54,888 nt of DNA from positions 88,956 through 143,843 of the forward strand of contig CACRSC010000011.1 in assembly GCA_902651635.1 (NCBI GenBank). Direction: 5' to 3'. The stretch is from Mastigamoeba balamuthi (lineage: Eukaryota; Evosea; Mastigamoebida; Mastigamoebidae). The notes under the pieces are model-generated. The model was not told the origin of the DNA and ran no database searches. It saw only the letters and a program-made list of their open reading frames with translations. Made by a program: the position numbers and the translations under genes. Position 1 is the stretch's first letter. Every line of letters starts with the position of its first letter. Positions 11,936-22,049 of this stretch are shown here, piece by piece.

Positions 11936-13596
11936 ATGTCATCCGGGGGTCTGACGTTGAAGAGCGGGCTGCTCGAGCTCGGCATGCTCGTCACGGGCTG
12001 CGTCAACACGATCCTGACCAAGGCGCAGGACAACAGCTACGGGCGGGGCTGGGGCGGCGACGAGCACCTGTTCGAGCACCCGTGGACCCAGTCGCTCTTC
12101 ATGTTCTGGGGTGGGCTCTTTCCCACACTGCACCTCCCTCACCCCCCAAATACCACATCAGTGCGCGGGGTGAGTGGGGGGGAAAGAAAAGCACCCAAAA
12201 CACATAGAAACAGAGCGGAAATGCAGACTCTAACGGCAACGCCGATTGCACCTGTGCAGGCGAGGGGTTGTGCCTCGCGGCGTTCTTCGTGACGCGGTAC
12301 GCGCCGTGGAGGCGCGGCAAGTCGGCGTCGTCGGGCGAGGAGCGCAAGGCGATGAGCTTCTTCGAGATGTTCCCGCCGCTGCTGATCATCCCCACGTTCC
12401 TCGACCTCCTCGGCACCAGCATCTCCGGCATCGGCCTGCTCTACTGCTCGGCCTCTGTCTGGCAGATGCTCCGCGGCTCCATCATCATCTTCACGTGCAT
12501 CCTCTCGGTGCGCCCGCCGCAGCCGCCGGTGGTCCTCAGTCTTTTTTTATTTTGCGGGTGCACTTTTTTATGGGAAAAGCCCTGTGGGGGACAGCGAGGC
12601 TGACAGTGTCACCCCTCCTCCTCGTGTGCAGACAATCTTCCTGAAGCGCAAGACGCCGGCGTACCGGTGGTTCGCGATCATCATCACGATCTGCGGGCTG
12701 GTCCTGGTGGGCCTCTCGAGCGTCTTCAGCACCCAGAGCAAGGCGTCGGACAAGTCGGGCAGCAGTAGCGGGGACGACGCCGGATCGGGCGAGTCGGCGG
12801 GAAAGACTGTGCTGGGGATCTTCCTGGTGCTCATCTCGCAGTTGATCAGCGGCACGCAGATGGTCGTCGAGGAGATCCTCCTCAAGAAGAAGGACCTCGC
12901 CCCGCTGCACATCGTCGGCATGGAGGGCCTCTTCGGCACCTTCCTCATGTCGTTCATCATTCTCCCGATCGTCTACTTCATCCCCGGCAACAATGTGCGT
13001 CATAATAACCGCCCCTACCACAGACAGCCCGTTTTCTACGGGTCTCTGCGGACCGATACTCACCGGTAACCCCCATCCCCCTGCAGCCGAGCTCCATGAG
13101 CCGCGGGTCGTACGACAACGCGATAGACGCGTTCCAGCAGATGGGCAGCAACATCGCGCTGCTGTTCTACGTGATCATCTACTTCTTCTCCATCGCCTTC
13201 TTCAACTTTTTCGGCCTCAACGTCACCAAGGTCCTCACGGCCGTCCACCGCACCCTCATCGACGCCTGCCGCAGCGTCTTCGTCTGGGCCTGGCAGCTGC
13301 TGACGTTCTACTGCATCAACGAGCGGTTCGGCGAGGAGTGGACCAAGTACTCTGGGCTGCAGGTCGCGGGCTTCGTGCTGCTGATCATCGGCACTGTGAT
13401 CTACAACGGCATCCTGAAGCTGCCGTTCTTCTCGTACGAGAGCAACGAGCCCAAGACCGAGGAGAGCGCCATCACGGGCGTCGAGCTGGACGGGTCAAAA
13501 GGCGAGCTGAGCGGCAACACAAAGTGCGACCTCGATGCCCCGATCGACGTCAACAAGCCCACCAACGACAACGCCGTTCCCGGCACTTCTGTGTAA
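11936..13596 (+). CDS. SLC35F6-like transporter, tandem copy 1
   Basis: Exons 11936-12110, 12261-12507 (first base 12260), 12632-12994 and 13087-13596 give 431 aa. It is a drug/metabolite-transporter-superfamily membrane protein related to human SLC35F6, with about ten hydrophobic segments. Shared blocks include 'MFWGEGLCLAAFF', 'TSISGIGLLYCSASVWQMLR', 'QMVVEEILLKKKDLAPLH' and 'SIAFFNFFGLNVTK'. Human SLC35F6 is reported in mitochondrial/lysosomal membranes; the substrate here is unknown. The C-terminal ~60 residues are hydrophilic and Asp/Asn-rich. A Ser/Gly-rich loop ('KASDKSGSSSGDDAGSG') separates two helices. Intron phases are 1, 0, 0 in all three copies. The start is the ATG after AAGAAGAAG, as in copy 2. 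Confidence 0.9.
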
Positions 13597-14592
13597 ATAG
13601 TTCCTAAGCGGCGATCCCCTACATCGAACACTCGGCTACTCGTCTCTCCCTGCCTGCTGTCCTCTCTAGACTGGGAACACAAACACTGACATAAAGGACG
13701 TCTTACTTTAGCCGTCAAAACAAAAACAAAGAAATTCACCATAGTTCAAAGGTAAAAGTGAAAAAGCGCTTCAAGGCGTCCACTGTGTTTTCGGTATCTC
13801 TTGAGAGCTTTTGACGACGCCCTGAATCGAATCAATCTACAAACTAGTTACATCCGAGCAGAATTCTGTGAGAATTGTGCTCTTCTGAGGATTATCCCTC
13901 TTCATTCTACCAGCACTGCAGAGCCAACTTCCTTGTGAGGAAGCAAAGACCGCAGTGTTCACCCCGATGGACAACGATGCTGAAAAATGGGGGAGAATGA
14001 AAGACGCATTTTGTGGAGGCTTTTGCGAGCTTTGCCATCACCCACGGCAATAATGCAGCCCGTTTTGTCCGGCAAGGCGCACCGTTTGTGGTTTTGCCTT
14101 GTTTTCGCTCCCCCCCCTTTCTCTCCGACCCCGACTGCACATTCGGAACATTGTGCAGTCGCGGTGGGGGTTGAGGTGCATCAGGGGCCCTCGCTCGTCC
14201 GTTCCGCCCGATCAGGTCCGCTAGGGTGGCAGTTGCCTCGCAGCTGTCTGGGCCCTGTGGAAAGAGGCAGTGGAGCTCGCACCGGCGGGACTGCGGCGGA
14301 TTCTCGCACCGGCGGTCAGAGACGCAGGACGTGCTTGCCTGGCAAACGGGGCCCCAGAAAACACCGTTTTTCCACGCTTGATCTTGTGACTCATTTTCTG
14401 CGAGTCCCGCACGTCCCACGTTCATTTCACTAACTTTTCTTCTTTAGTTGGTTGGGCCGTTGGGTGTCGCGCATCCCATCCCCGACTCTCACACACCTGT
14501 TCGGAACCGCACTCCCCCCGCCACGTGAGACGGAGAGGCCCCCGCAGAGATCGCCACAGAGACGACCGCGACGACGACGAGAAGAAGATAAG
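13597..14592. other. Intergenic spacer between SLC35F6-like copies 1 and 2
   Basis: No gene is seen. The first ~350 nt are clearly less GC-rich than the coding regions. The second transporter's upstream motif lies at 14469-14489. Confidence 0.5.
14469..14489 (+). promoter_or_regulatory. Shared upstream motif, SLC35F6-like gene 2
   Basis: GCGCATCCCATCCCCGACTC lies about 105 nt before the ATG and is nearly identical to 16930-16950 upstream of copy 3, although most of the surrounding spacer has diverged. Confidence 0.45.
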
Positions 14593-16212
14593 ATGTCCGC
14601 CGGTGGATTGACGCTGAAGAGCGGGCTGCTCGAGCTCGGCATGCTGCTCACGGGCTGCATCAACACGATCCTCTCCAAGGCCCAGAACAACAGCTACTCG
14701 CGGGGCTGGGGCGGCAAGGAGCACCAGTGGTCCCACCCGTGGTCCCAGTCGCTCTTCATGTTCTGGGGTTCGTGTCCTTCCCACAGGGTCCCCACACCCG
14801 AAAGCCGCCTGAGGGGCCGGGAAAGACGGGAAAAACGAGGGACCAGAAATGGTGCACTGCTCTTACACTCGGCCTCGCGGGGGCTGTCGACACTCTCTGC
14901 AGGCGAGTTCCTCTGCCTGCTGGTGTTCATCGCGACGAGGTACGCGCCGTGGGAGAGCGAGGAGAAGAAGATGGCCGCGGATCGCAAGCCGATGAGCTGG
15001 CTCGACAAGCTGGCGCCCATCCTGGTCGTCCCCACGTTCCTCGACCTCCTCGGTTCCAGCATCTCCGGCATCGGCCTGCTCTACTGCTCGGCCTCGGTGT
15101 GGCAGATGCTCCGCGGCTCCATCATCGTCTTCACGTGCATCCTCTCGGTGCGTCACATGGCGGTTCTTTCCTCGTTTTGGCGGTGGTACATTTTCTCTCT
15201 GTGGGGGAATACTGCAAAGTCCACAACAGAGAGTCTCTGACAAAGGCCCATGGGGGTGGTCCCTTCCCCCCTTCTCCGCGCGGCGCAGACGATCTTCCTG
15301 AAGCGCAAGACGCCGGCGTACAGGTGGGTCGCGATCGTCATCACGATCTGCGGGCTGGTCCTGGTGGGCCTCTCGAGCGTCTTCAGCACCCAGAGCGGCT
15401 CGGACAAGTCGGGCAGCAGCGAGGAGGAGACCGGCGTGTCGGCGGGCAAGACGGTGCTGGGCATCGTGCTCGTCCTCGTCTCGCAGTTGATCAGCGGCCT
15501 GCAGATGGTCGTCGAGGAGATCCTCCTCAAGAAGAAGGACTACGCCCCGCTGCACATCGTCGGCATGGAGGGCGTCTACGGCACGCTGCTCATGTCCTTC
15601 ATCGTCCTCCCCGTCGTCTACTTCGTCCCCGGCGACAACGTGCGCCTCGCCAGCCCTGCGCCACGCGCCAGGAGATGACTCACTGACGCTCTCCCCTTGT
15701 AGCCGAGCTCCATGAGCCGCGGGTCGTACGACAACGTCATCGACGCGTTCCAAATGATGGGCAACAACATCGCGCTGCTCTTCTTCGTCATCATCTACTT
15801 CTTCTCCATCGCCTTCTTCAACTTCTTCGGCCTCAACGTCACCAAGGTCCTCACGGCCGTCCACCGCACCCTCATCGACGCCTGCCGCAGCGTCTTCGTC
15901 TGGGCCTGGCAGCTGATGACGTTCTACTGCATCAACGAGAGGTTCGGCGAGGAGTGGACCAAGTACTCTGGGCTGCAGGTCGCCGGGTTTGTGCTGCTGA
16001 TCATCGGCACTGTGATCTACAACGGCATCCTGAAGCTGCCGTTCTTCTCGTACGAGAGCAACGAGCCCAAGACTGAGGAGAGCACTATCTCCGGTGTCCC
16101 GCTGGACATGTCCAAGGACGGGATGAGCGGCAACACAAAGTGCGACCTCGATGCCCCGATCGATGTCAACAAGCCCACCAACGACAACGCCGTGCCCGGC
16201 ACCTCTGTGTAA
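14593..16212 (+). CDS. SLC35F6-like transporter, tandem copy 2
   Basis: Exons 14593-14767, 14903-15147, 15289-15639 and 15703-16212 give 426 aa. Exon 1 (175 nt) and exon 4 (510 nt) are exactly as long as in copies 1 and 3; length differences are confined to the linker in exon 2 and the Ser-rich loop in exon 3. The protein is nearly identical to copy 1 through the last membrane segments ('SIAFFNFFGLNVTKVLTAVH') and the tail 'NKPTNDNAVPGTSV'. An in-frame ATG at 14452 would add 47 residues, but the paralogs support 14593. Introns (135, 141, 63 nt) share positions with the other copies but not obvious sequence. Confidence 0.9.
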
Positions 16213-17065
16213 ATAGACCTCGGGTACTGTCATTCGGCCTTCGTTCCGCATGCATTGAGACTGGAACAACACTAAAGGATAGTATGTCCTTCCACACCGA
16301 TGTCCCTCGAATCACGTAAAACAACAATGCTCTACATGCATCAATGGTTACCAACGAGTTCGGATCTTCCTGTTCTGAACAATGATGTTCACTGCTCGAA
16401 TGCAAGTGTATCATCATAGCGAAAGGATATGACTCAAAATGCACAGTTCGCATCAGGGTCTCACGGAACCTGGCAGATAAATGAATGGGGGAGGACAAGT
16501 TATCCTGCCTCCGGTTATGCAGAGTCCTCCATTTATGCACATTCCGATTGTTGGCAACACGAGCGTCAGCAGGCGATGCTCGTACCCTCTTCCGCAAGCA
16601 GCTTCCTCTATTGGTATACCTGTTTAATCATACACGCCAGCTATTGCATCAACGCATTCGGTAACGGTCAGACTACATTCCCATTGTTCCCTTCCTCCTT
16701 TGATTATGCACATTGATCATTTGACTTGCAAGATCGGTATGTCCCGCGAGCTGAATAGATATCGGCACTTGCCCGGCAATGCAACAGATTCTTAGCACCG
16801 GCGGCAGAAACGCATGTTAAGCCTAGGAATATCACTGTTTTTCCTCGCTGGATAATCGGGATAACGCCGACGAATTTCCCCGAGGACTTCAGTCATTTTT
16901 CAAGCTGTTCTGTGTTGTAGCCTACCGTTGTGCATCCCATCTCCGACTCTAAGAGACCGGTACGAAGCTGTACCTCTCCACCTTCACCTCTCCTGCGCCG
17001 CTGCGTAGCACAGAGAGCACAGCTAACCGAGAAAATGCGGCAGAACCGACAAGGACGACCGGAAG
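16213..17065. other. AT-richer spacer between SLC35F6-like copies 2 and 3
   Basis: No gene is seen. Roughly 16220-16920 is visibly AT-richer than anything else in the window. A GATATC sits near 16758. Confidence 0.5.
16930..16950 (+). promoter_or_regulatory. Shared upstream motif, SLC35F6-like gene 3
   Basis: GTGCATCCCATCTCCGACTC lies about 116 nt before the ATG and matches the copy 2 block at 19 of 21 positions. Confidence 0.45.
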
Positions 17066-18830
17066 ATGTCATCTGGCGGATTGACGCTGAGGAGCGGGCT
17101 GCTCGAGCTCGGCATGCTGCTCACGGGCTGCCTCAACACGATCCTCTCCAAGGCCCAGAACAACAGCTACTCGCGGGGCTGGGGCGGCAAGGAGCACCAG
17201 TGGTCGCATCCGTGGTCCCAGTCGCTCTTCATGTTCTGGGGTGTGTGCACTTCCCACGGAGTTTCCCCACACCCAACGCCCATCTATGAGGCCGGGAACA
17301 CGGGACTCAAGAAATGAATCGCAACTCACAACGGAACCCGTGCGTGACGCCGGCGGCTGCAGGCGAGTTCCTCTGCTTGCTGGCGTTCATCACGACACGG
17401 CTCGCGCCGTGGGAGAGCGAGAAGAAGGCCGAGGAGCGCAAGCCAATGAGCTGGCTCGACAAGTTGGCGCCCATCCTGATCGTCCCCACGTTCCTCGACC
17501 TCCTCGGCTCCAGCATCGCCGGCATCGGCCTGCTCTACTGCACGGCCTCTGTCTGGCAGATGCTCCGCGGCTCCATCATCGTCTTCACGTGCATCCTCTC
17601 GGTGCGCCCGCAACGGCCCCCCTTTGCTCGTTCGGGCTCTGGTCATTTTTTCTCGGTGTGGGGGAATTCCTCGAGGTGCAGACTTGTACCCCACGACTGG
17701 GTTTCAAGATATCGAAACTGACAGCTCACGCCGAAATTTCGCTGAACCTCAACACCAATGTGGTGGTTGCTGTGACCATGCGTATTGGTTGTCTCATTCT
17801 AGGGCAACGGATAACTGAGAAACGATACGTGTGGCGCCAGGATATGATTCTGTCAACGGGGGCCGGTGTTGAAGCCTCGCATCTGACTCGCATGCGCGCA
17901 GACGATCTTCCTGAAGCGCAAGACGCCGGCGTACAGGTGGTTCGCGATCGCCATAACGATCTGCGGGCTGATCCTGGTTGGCCTCTCGAGCGTTTTCAAC
18001 ACCAAGAGCAAGTCGTCGGACAAGTCGGGCAGTAAAAGCGACGACGACGACGACACGGAGCAGTCGGCGGGCAAGACGGTGCTGGGGATCTTCCTGGTGC
18101 TCATCTCGCAGTTGATCAGCGGCACGCAGATGGTCGTCGAGGAGATACTCCTCAAGAAGAAGGACCTCGAGCCCCTGCACGTCGTCGGCATGGAGGGCGT
18201 CTACGGCACGCTGCTCATGTGCTTCATCGTCCTCCCCATCGTCTACGTCGTCCCCGGCGACAACGTGCGTCTCACCTGCCCTCCACCCACTGGCTCGGAA
18301 ATGACTCACACCCACTACAGCCGAGCTCCATGGGACGTGGGTCGTACGACAACGTCATCGATGCTTTCCAGATGATGGGCAACAACATCGCGCTGCTGTT
18401 CTTCGTCATCATCTACTTCTTCTCCATCGCCTTCTTCAACTTCTTCGGCCTCAACGTCACCAAGGTCCTCACGGCCGTCCACCGCACCCTCATCGACGCC
18501 TGCCGCAGCGTCCTCGTCTGGGCCTGGCAGCTGTTGACGTACTACTGCATCAACAAGAGGTTCGGAGAGGAGTGGACCAAGTACTCTGGGCTGCAGGTCG
18601 CGGGCTTCGTGCTGCTGATCTGCGGCACAGTGATCTACAACGGCATCCTGAAGCTGCCTTTCTTCTCGTACGAGAGCAACGAGCCCAAGACCGAGGAGAG
18701 TACGGTCTCGAGCGTCGAGCTGAACGTGTCCAAGGACGGGCTAAATGGCAACACGAAGTGTGACCTCGACGGAGCAATCGACGTCAACAAGCCCACAAAC
18801 GACAACGCCGTGCCCGGCACATCCCTGTAA
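17066..18830 (+). CDS. SLC35F6-like transporter, tandem copy 3
   Basis: Exons 17066-17240, 17363-17601, 17902-18264 and 18321-18830 give 428 aa with the same exon plan and phases (1, 0, 0) as the two upstream copies. Introns are 122, 300 and 56 nt; the 300-nt one is the longest intron in the array. The protein differs mainly in the loop 'KSSDKSGSKSDDDDDTEQSA' and in the tail. As in the other copies, the stop codon is embedded in TGTAAATAG. Localisation and substrate are not evident from sequence. Confidence 0.9.
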
Positions 18831-19445
18831 ATAGTCCCAGACCTCTGGGCGTGCCCCCTCCGGGCCTTGTCGTTCTACACGCCCCAGAGACTGCCACAAC
18901 AAAACGCCACATGGATTGTATGTCCATAGACAAACAGTGAAACAACAGAACAGACCTGAACAGAACGAAGCAGAGATGGGTGTGACAAGAGCAAGCGGGC
19001 ATTGAGATAGAGAGGGGAGTGTGCGTGCGCAGGTGCTGTGCGGGCGAAGGGACCCGTGAAGCCCGCCACGGAAATCTCGTGGGTTTTCTCGCAGCACCGA
19101 CGGATTGATGCTGACCTGTACGCATGACGGGGGACACGGGGGTCCACAGCTCGTGCCCCTGAGGCGCCAGCCCGCCAACGCACGTACGGGCCCAAGTTAT
19201 GCACCTGACTGCACCCGCACCGCATGCGCACACAGGCTGCTGTGCAGCCACCGCTGTGTTGCGTTGCCCGAACAAGATTTCGGCGGTGGTTCGAAAACTG
19301 CCTCCCTGCCAGGCACAAGATACTCCTAGGCGTGTGCGTGTTGCGCCCCCCCTCTGCCGTCACCACACTTACGTGCAGCCCGCTGGATCGAACCCCCGCG
19401 CCTCCGCCTCTGCCCCCGCCACCCGCGCCAGCCACACACCGCCAC
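18831..19445. other. Spacer between the transporter array and HydF
   Basis: No gene is seen on either strand. The last ~130 nt before HydF are pyrimidine-rich, and CAAGATACTCC lies at 19317-19327. Confidence 0.5.
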
Positions 19446-21757
19446 ATGCTCCGCACGAGCCTGCTCTGCTGCGCCGCCCTCCCGCCGCTGCCCGCGCGTG
19501 GCGCCCCGCGCGCGCGCTGGGCCAGCAGCGCCCCGGCCAGGCCGCCCTCGTCGTCGCCGCCGCCGCCCAAGGACACGCCGCTGCTGCGCACAAACATCGG
19601 CATATTCGGTGACCAAAAGCAGCTATGGCGTATATCTGACGTGTTGTGACGTGTTCCGGCGGGTCTGCGGCGGGTCTCGCTCTCTGTGCAGGGGCGATGA
19701 ACGTGGGCAAGTCGACGCTGATGAACGCGATGACGCAGCAGACGACGTCGATCGTGGACTCGACGCCGGGGACGACGGCCGACACCAAGGTGGCGCTGAT
19801 GGAGTTCCACACGCTGGGGCCCGTCAAGCTCTTCGACACGCCGGGCACCGACGAGGACGGCACGTCGTCCCTCCGCGGGCCTCCGCGGCCTCTGTGGCCT
19901 CCGGCGGCCCTTCTCTGGGGGGCTGGGGGTGGGGGAGGTGACGCACGAGGGCAGCCCGACACGTAGGAGCGGCGTGCGAGCGGAAATTGGGCCGGCAGAA
20001 CAAACGAGGGGGGAGGGGAAGACCTCTGCACGTTGTTCTGCCGCGTTCCTCGGCCGTCAGGCAGGAAATGTGCCTGTGGGGGGGGCGAACTGTATGGAAT
20101 TCGCGGGATGTATGGGGGTGCGGCGGTGGACGTTTGGCGGGAATTCGGGAGCGGTGGACCCACCCCCCTCGCTCAGCGGCATGGGGGTGCCAGCAGCGGC
20201 CATCCCCCCGTGCTCCTTGTGCACGGGTTTGCTGTGATCGCGTTTGTTTGCTTTCGGGCTGTTTTTCCGCTGAACAACCGCCGGTGTTGAAAACTGGACA
20301 TACAGCACCGGCACTGCTGTGATCACCCGCCCACACCCAGGGGGCCTGAGGGCCACGGGGCAGCAACAGCGGTGGTCCCGAGGCCCCCCTGTGGCCGACC
20401 GAGGAGGAACTGAATGCTGAACGCGGGCGCGGCTGGGGGGGCCCTGCAGGCGACCTGGGGAGGAAGAAGAGGATCAAGGCCATGTCCAACCTGCGCGAGT
20501 CCAACGTCGTCGTGGTCGTCGTCAACCCCTTTGCGCGCTCCTCGGTCTCCAGCGCCCGCGACACGCTGGCCTACGCGCGCCAGAACAACGCGACGGCCAC
20601 AGTGCTCGTCCTGCTCAACCTCAACCGCTCCATGGCCGAGCCCGCGCTCAGGTCCAGCGACCCCGCCAAGCTCTGCTCCGAGGCCCGCTCGGCGCTCGGC
20701 GTGCCGCCCGAGACGCCGACGCTGCGCGTGGACCTCAGCGAGGCCGGGGCGGGCAAGAAGGTCGTCGCGTGGATCGAGTCGCACGCGAGCGCCCACGCGA
20801 CGTCGACGCCGGTGCTGCCGCAGCACGCGGGCATCGCGCCGGGTACGACGGTCTTCCTCAACATCCCCATGGACGAGGAGACGCCCTCTGGCCGCCTCCT
20901 CCGCCCGCAGTCGATGATCCAGGAGGCCCTCCTCCGCAACTACGGTGCGGCGCTCCCTCGAGGCAGCCACAGCCACCTCCTCCTTCCACCCCCTCTGTGC
21001 TGCACGGCTCCACAGTTGGAGAACCGGCTGACGTTGCGTGCGGCGTGTGGGATGGGGCAGTCAACACGTTCGCGTACCGCATGGACCTCAGGAAGGCGAG
21101 GAGCAAGGACGCGGGCGTGAGGTCCGAGGAGGAGTCGCGGTTCCGCGAGGACGTCGAGACGCTGTCGCGCAACGGCCGCCTCAAGTGCGCCCCGCCCGCC
21201 GCCCGTGCGGCGTCTTTGCTGACGTGCGCTGGCCGCGCCGCAGGCTGCTGGTGACGGACTCGCAGGCGATGGACATTGTGCACCCGTGGACGCTGGACAA
21301 GAGCGGCAGGGAGACGGTCCCCATCACGACGTTCAGCGTCGCGATGATCAACTACCTGAGCCGCGGCAAGCTGGCACGGTTCGTCGACGGCGTCCGCGTC
21401 TTCGAGTCGCTGCGCAACGGCGACAGCGTGCTCATCTGCGAGGCCTGCAACCATAACCGCATCCTCGACGACATCGGCGTCACGCAGATCCCCAACCTCA
21501 TCGCCAAGCGCTTCGGCCCCGGAGTGACGGTCGAGCACGCGTTCGGGCGCGAGTACCAGGAGCGCGACCTCTCCAAGTACCGCCTCGTGATACACTGCGG
21601 CGGCTGCATGCTCGACCAGCAGAAGATGACCGCGAGGCTCGACGAGATCGGCTCGTCCGACGTGGCCATCACCAACTACGGCATGATCCTCTCGTACATG
21701 CACCACAGGCCCTCGCTCAGCCGCGTCCTGCGCCCGTTCGGCATCTCGTACGACTGA
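19446..21757 (+). CDS. hydF: [FeFe]-hydrogenase maturation GTPase HydF
   Basis: Scaffold GTPase that assembles the 2Fe subcluster made by HydE and HydG and delivers it to [FeFe]-hydrogenase. Exons 19446-19608, 19692-19859, 20450-20944, 21061-21184 and 21244-21757 give 487 aa. Residues 1 to about 45 ('MLRTSLLCCAALPPLPARGA...') are basic, Ser/Ala-rich and lack acidic residues, as expected for a mitochondrion/hydrogenosome presequence. The P-loop is 'GAMNVGKS' (55-62), the G3 region 'DTPGTDEDGDLG'. The cluster-binding motif is H387, then 46 residues, then H434-C435-G-G-C438, exactly the family HX46-53HCXXC pattern. Intron 2 (590 nt) needs a GC donor (GCACGT at 19860) to rebuild 'DEDGDLG'; a GTCGTC donor with acceptor at 20462 is a poorer alternative. 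In green algae HydF is fused to HydE; here it stands alone. Confidence 0.93.
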
Positions 21758-22049
21758 CACTCGTCGGTGGCGACGGGCGCCAGCACGGCAAGCATCACTA
21801 CTCCTCCCACCCTCAGTGCAAAGACGGTAAATTGAATCCATACAGCCGACACTGTATCTGCTCGCTGGACAAAATCCTTTCGCGACGCAGTTCATGCACA
21901 ATTGATTCGGTCATATGGAAATCGAGCCACGAGCCATCATTGTCCGGACGGGCCCTAAGAAAGCAGTTGAATCACAGAAAGAGGCGGTTCCGTAAGCCGA
22001 CTATCGTTTGTTCGTTTCTGAGTTTTTGTTTTGTTCGGGCGATGCGTTG

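Noticed and set aside
13907-14433. Overlapping open frames on both strands between transporter copies 1 and 2
   Set aside because: No conserved motif or matching splice sites; both run through the spacer without coding character.
14452-14592. 47-codon upstream extension of SLC35F6-like copy 2
   Set aside because: Neither paralog has a comparable extension and it overlaps the conserved upstream motif.
19929-20322. Open frames inside HydF intron 2
   Set aside because: The HydF reading requires this segment to be removed and the frames show no recognisable protein.
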